Assembly: GCA_017445015.1 (NCBI GenBank)
Contig: JAFSVL010000023.1
Coordinates: 1 to 60,500, forward strand
Reading direction: 5' to 3'
Source of the DNA: Bacteroidales bacterium
GTDB taxonomy: Bacteria > Bacteroidota > Bacteroidia > Bacteroidales > UBA932
DNA length: 60,500 nucleotides
In this document: positions 59,671 through 60,500 of the stretch, in pieces
How the letters are laid out: every line of letters begins with the position of its first letter
How positions within the stretch are numbered: the first letter of the stretch is position 1
Made by a program: the position numbers and the translations under genes
Notes under the pieces: generated by a model
Database searches by the model: none
Seen by the model: the letters and a program-made list of their open reading frames with translations, nothing else
What the model was told of the DNA's origin: nothing

Positions 59671-60500
59671 ATGTTTTACAGTGGAGGCAATTCCTATTAT
59701 GAGAAGTTTCCGGACGGAAGGGTGGTCTGCATTGATGACGAAATCCCGTTTGAGACACCCAAAGGGTGGGGATGGGCAAGGATATCTTCTATTTTCAAGA
59801 CAACATCTGGAGGGACTCCAGACAAGGGACATTCAGATTATTATACAAATGGGAACATTCCGTGGTTGAGAAGTGGAGAGCTTGACAGGCAATATATTAC
59901 TGGAACCGAACTTATGATTTCACAGAAGGGATTGGAGAATTCCTCTGCAAAATTGTTTCCAGTCAATACAGTAGCTGTAGCCATGTATGGTGCGACTGTC
60001 GGCCAAGCTTCGATATTGAAAATCGAAACAACAACAAATCAAGCCATATGCGGATTGTTTCCGAATAATATCGTCTTACCAGAGTATCTGTATTACTTTT
60101 TCTTGGCGAAACGAGAGGATTACCTTGGAATGGCCTTTGGAAGTGGTCAGCCAAACATTTCACAAGATGTTATAAAGCGAACCCTCATACCAATACCCCC
60201 CTTCGATGAACAAAAAAAAATTGCCCAGCAGACTGATGCTATAGTAGCTCTTGTGCAACGATACGATGCATCTCAAGCTAGACTCGACAAACTTAATAAT
60301 GAGATTAACGACCGGCTTCGGAAATCCATTCTACAAGAGGCTATTCAAGGGCGACTTGTACCTCAAGACCCGCATGACGAGCCAGTATCCTTACTTCTCG
60401 ACCGCATTCGTACAGAGAAGCAGAAGCTGCTAAAAGAAGGAAAGATAAAGAAGAAAGACATCGTTGATTCTGCTATCTTCAAAGGCGAGGATAACAAGTA
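59671..60500 (+). CDS. hsdS: Type I restriction-modification specificity subunit HsdS (partial)
   Basis: An open frame runs from ATG 59671 to the window edge (276 residues). It contains one target-recognition domain ('TSGGTPDKGHSDYYTNGNIP', 'MYGATVGQASILK', 'GSGQPNISQDVIKRTLIPIP'), then the conserved helical spacer 'EQKKIAQQTDAIVAL' and 'RKSILQEAIQGRLVPQDP', ending 'IFKGEDNK', where a second domain normally begins with YYEK. The first residues 'GGNSYYEKFPDG' are themselves an inter-domain sequence, so the gene begins at a junction point rather than a native N-terminus. It is likely a silent or switched cassette. A run of nine A at 60232-60240 lies in the coding frame. Confidence 0.85.
   Translation, partial: MFYSGGNSYYEKFPDGRVVCIDDEIPFETPKGWGWARISSIFKTTSGGTPDKGHSDYYTNGNIPWLRSGELDRQYITGTELMISQKGLENSSAKLFPVNTVAVAMYGATVGQASILKIETTTNQAICGLFPNNIVLPEYLYYFFLAKREDYLGMAFGSGQPNISQDVIKRTLIPIPPFDEQKKIAQQTDAIVALVQRYDASQARLDKLNNEINDRLRKSILQEAIQGRLVPQDPHDEPVSLLLDRIRTEKQKLLKEGKIKKKDIVDSAIFKGEDNK

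Noticed and set aside
1-60500. CRISPR arrays, rRNA genes, intact transposases and prophage genes
   Set aside because: I looked for regularly spaced repeats, conserved rRNA segments, DDE transposases and phage structural genes and saw none.

Overview
This window looks like a chromosomal segment of an uncultured Bacteroidales (phylum Bacteroidota), probably gut or rumen associated. The evidence is lineage-typical proteins (DUF5723, NamZ/DUF1343, a GPHLDF-type M23 peptidase, type B L31, a RhuM remnant next to a recombinase and hsdS), the near absence of Shine-Dalgarno sequences, and many copies of the Bacteroidota promoter (TTTG, 19-20 bp, TAnnTTTG) upstream of genes and all three tRNAs. Most of the window is GC-rich. 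The last 3 kb is visibly more AT-rich and looks like an acquired island.

Layout. (1) 0.4-2.1 kb: a Na/Pi cotransporter, divergent from a partial SDR gene. (2) 2.2-19.3 kb: one long plus-strand biosynthetic run, ilvD-ilvB-ilvN-ilvC-leuC-leuD-leuA/cimA-like-leuB-ilvE-iorA-iorB-paaK-ACT-metY-metX. Most junctions overlap or abut. The only two long gaps each hold one copy of a 111-118 bp structured repeat. (3) 19.4-22.4 kb, minus: pectinesterase lipoprotein followed by a LytS-type kinase and a LytTR regulator. (4) 22.5-28.6 kb: coiled-coil secreted protein, Nif3-like protein, MscS channel, MBOAT/SGNH O-acetylation pair. (5) 28.8-32.3 kb: a candidate small RNA, a lipoprotein/DUF5723/membrane-protein operon, tRNA-Cys.

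(6) 32.3-46.1 kb, minus: a tightly packed catabolic operon. In transcription order it encodes a secreted six-hairpin-type hydrolase fused to a mutarotase-like domain, an SDR dehydrogenase, an IlvD/Edd dehydratase, KDPG aldolase, KDG kinase, a NadB/fumarate-reductase-like flavoprotein, a DUF1116 (AllG-like) protein, a cupin-metallo-beta-lactamase fusion and a sodium:solute symporter. An M23 peptidase and TrmO follow. The core fits oxidation of a sugar to an aldonate, dehydration to a 2-keto-3-deoxy acid, phosphorylation and aldol cleavage. The flavoprotein, DUF1116 and cupin-MBL genes do not fit the textbook route, so this is the best candidate for an undescribed system.

(7) 46.2-57.5 kb: tRNA-Val, L31, NamZ-GlmM, a PriA-like protein without its helicase and zinc motifs, an SPFH protein, tRNA-Glu, a 78-bp palindromic element that supplies the stop codon of dgkA, two glycosyltransferases and a large tricorn/S41 protease. 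(8) 57.6-60.5 kb: island with a RhuM pseudogene, a tyrosine recombinase and a truncated type I restriction specificity gene, arranged like a phase-variable hsdS locus.
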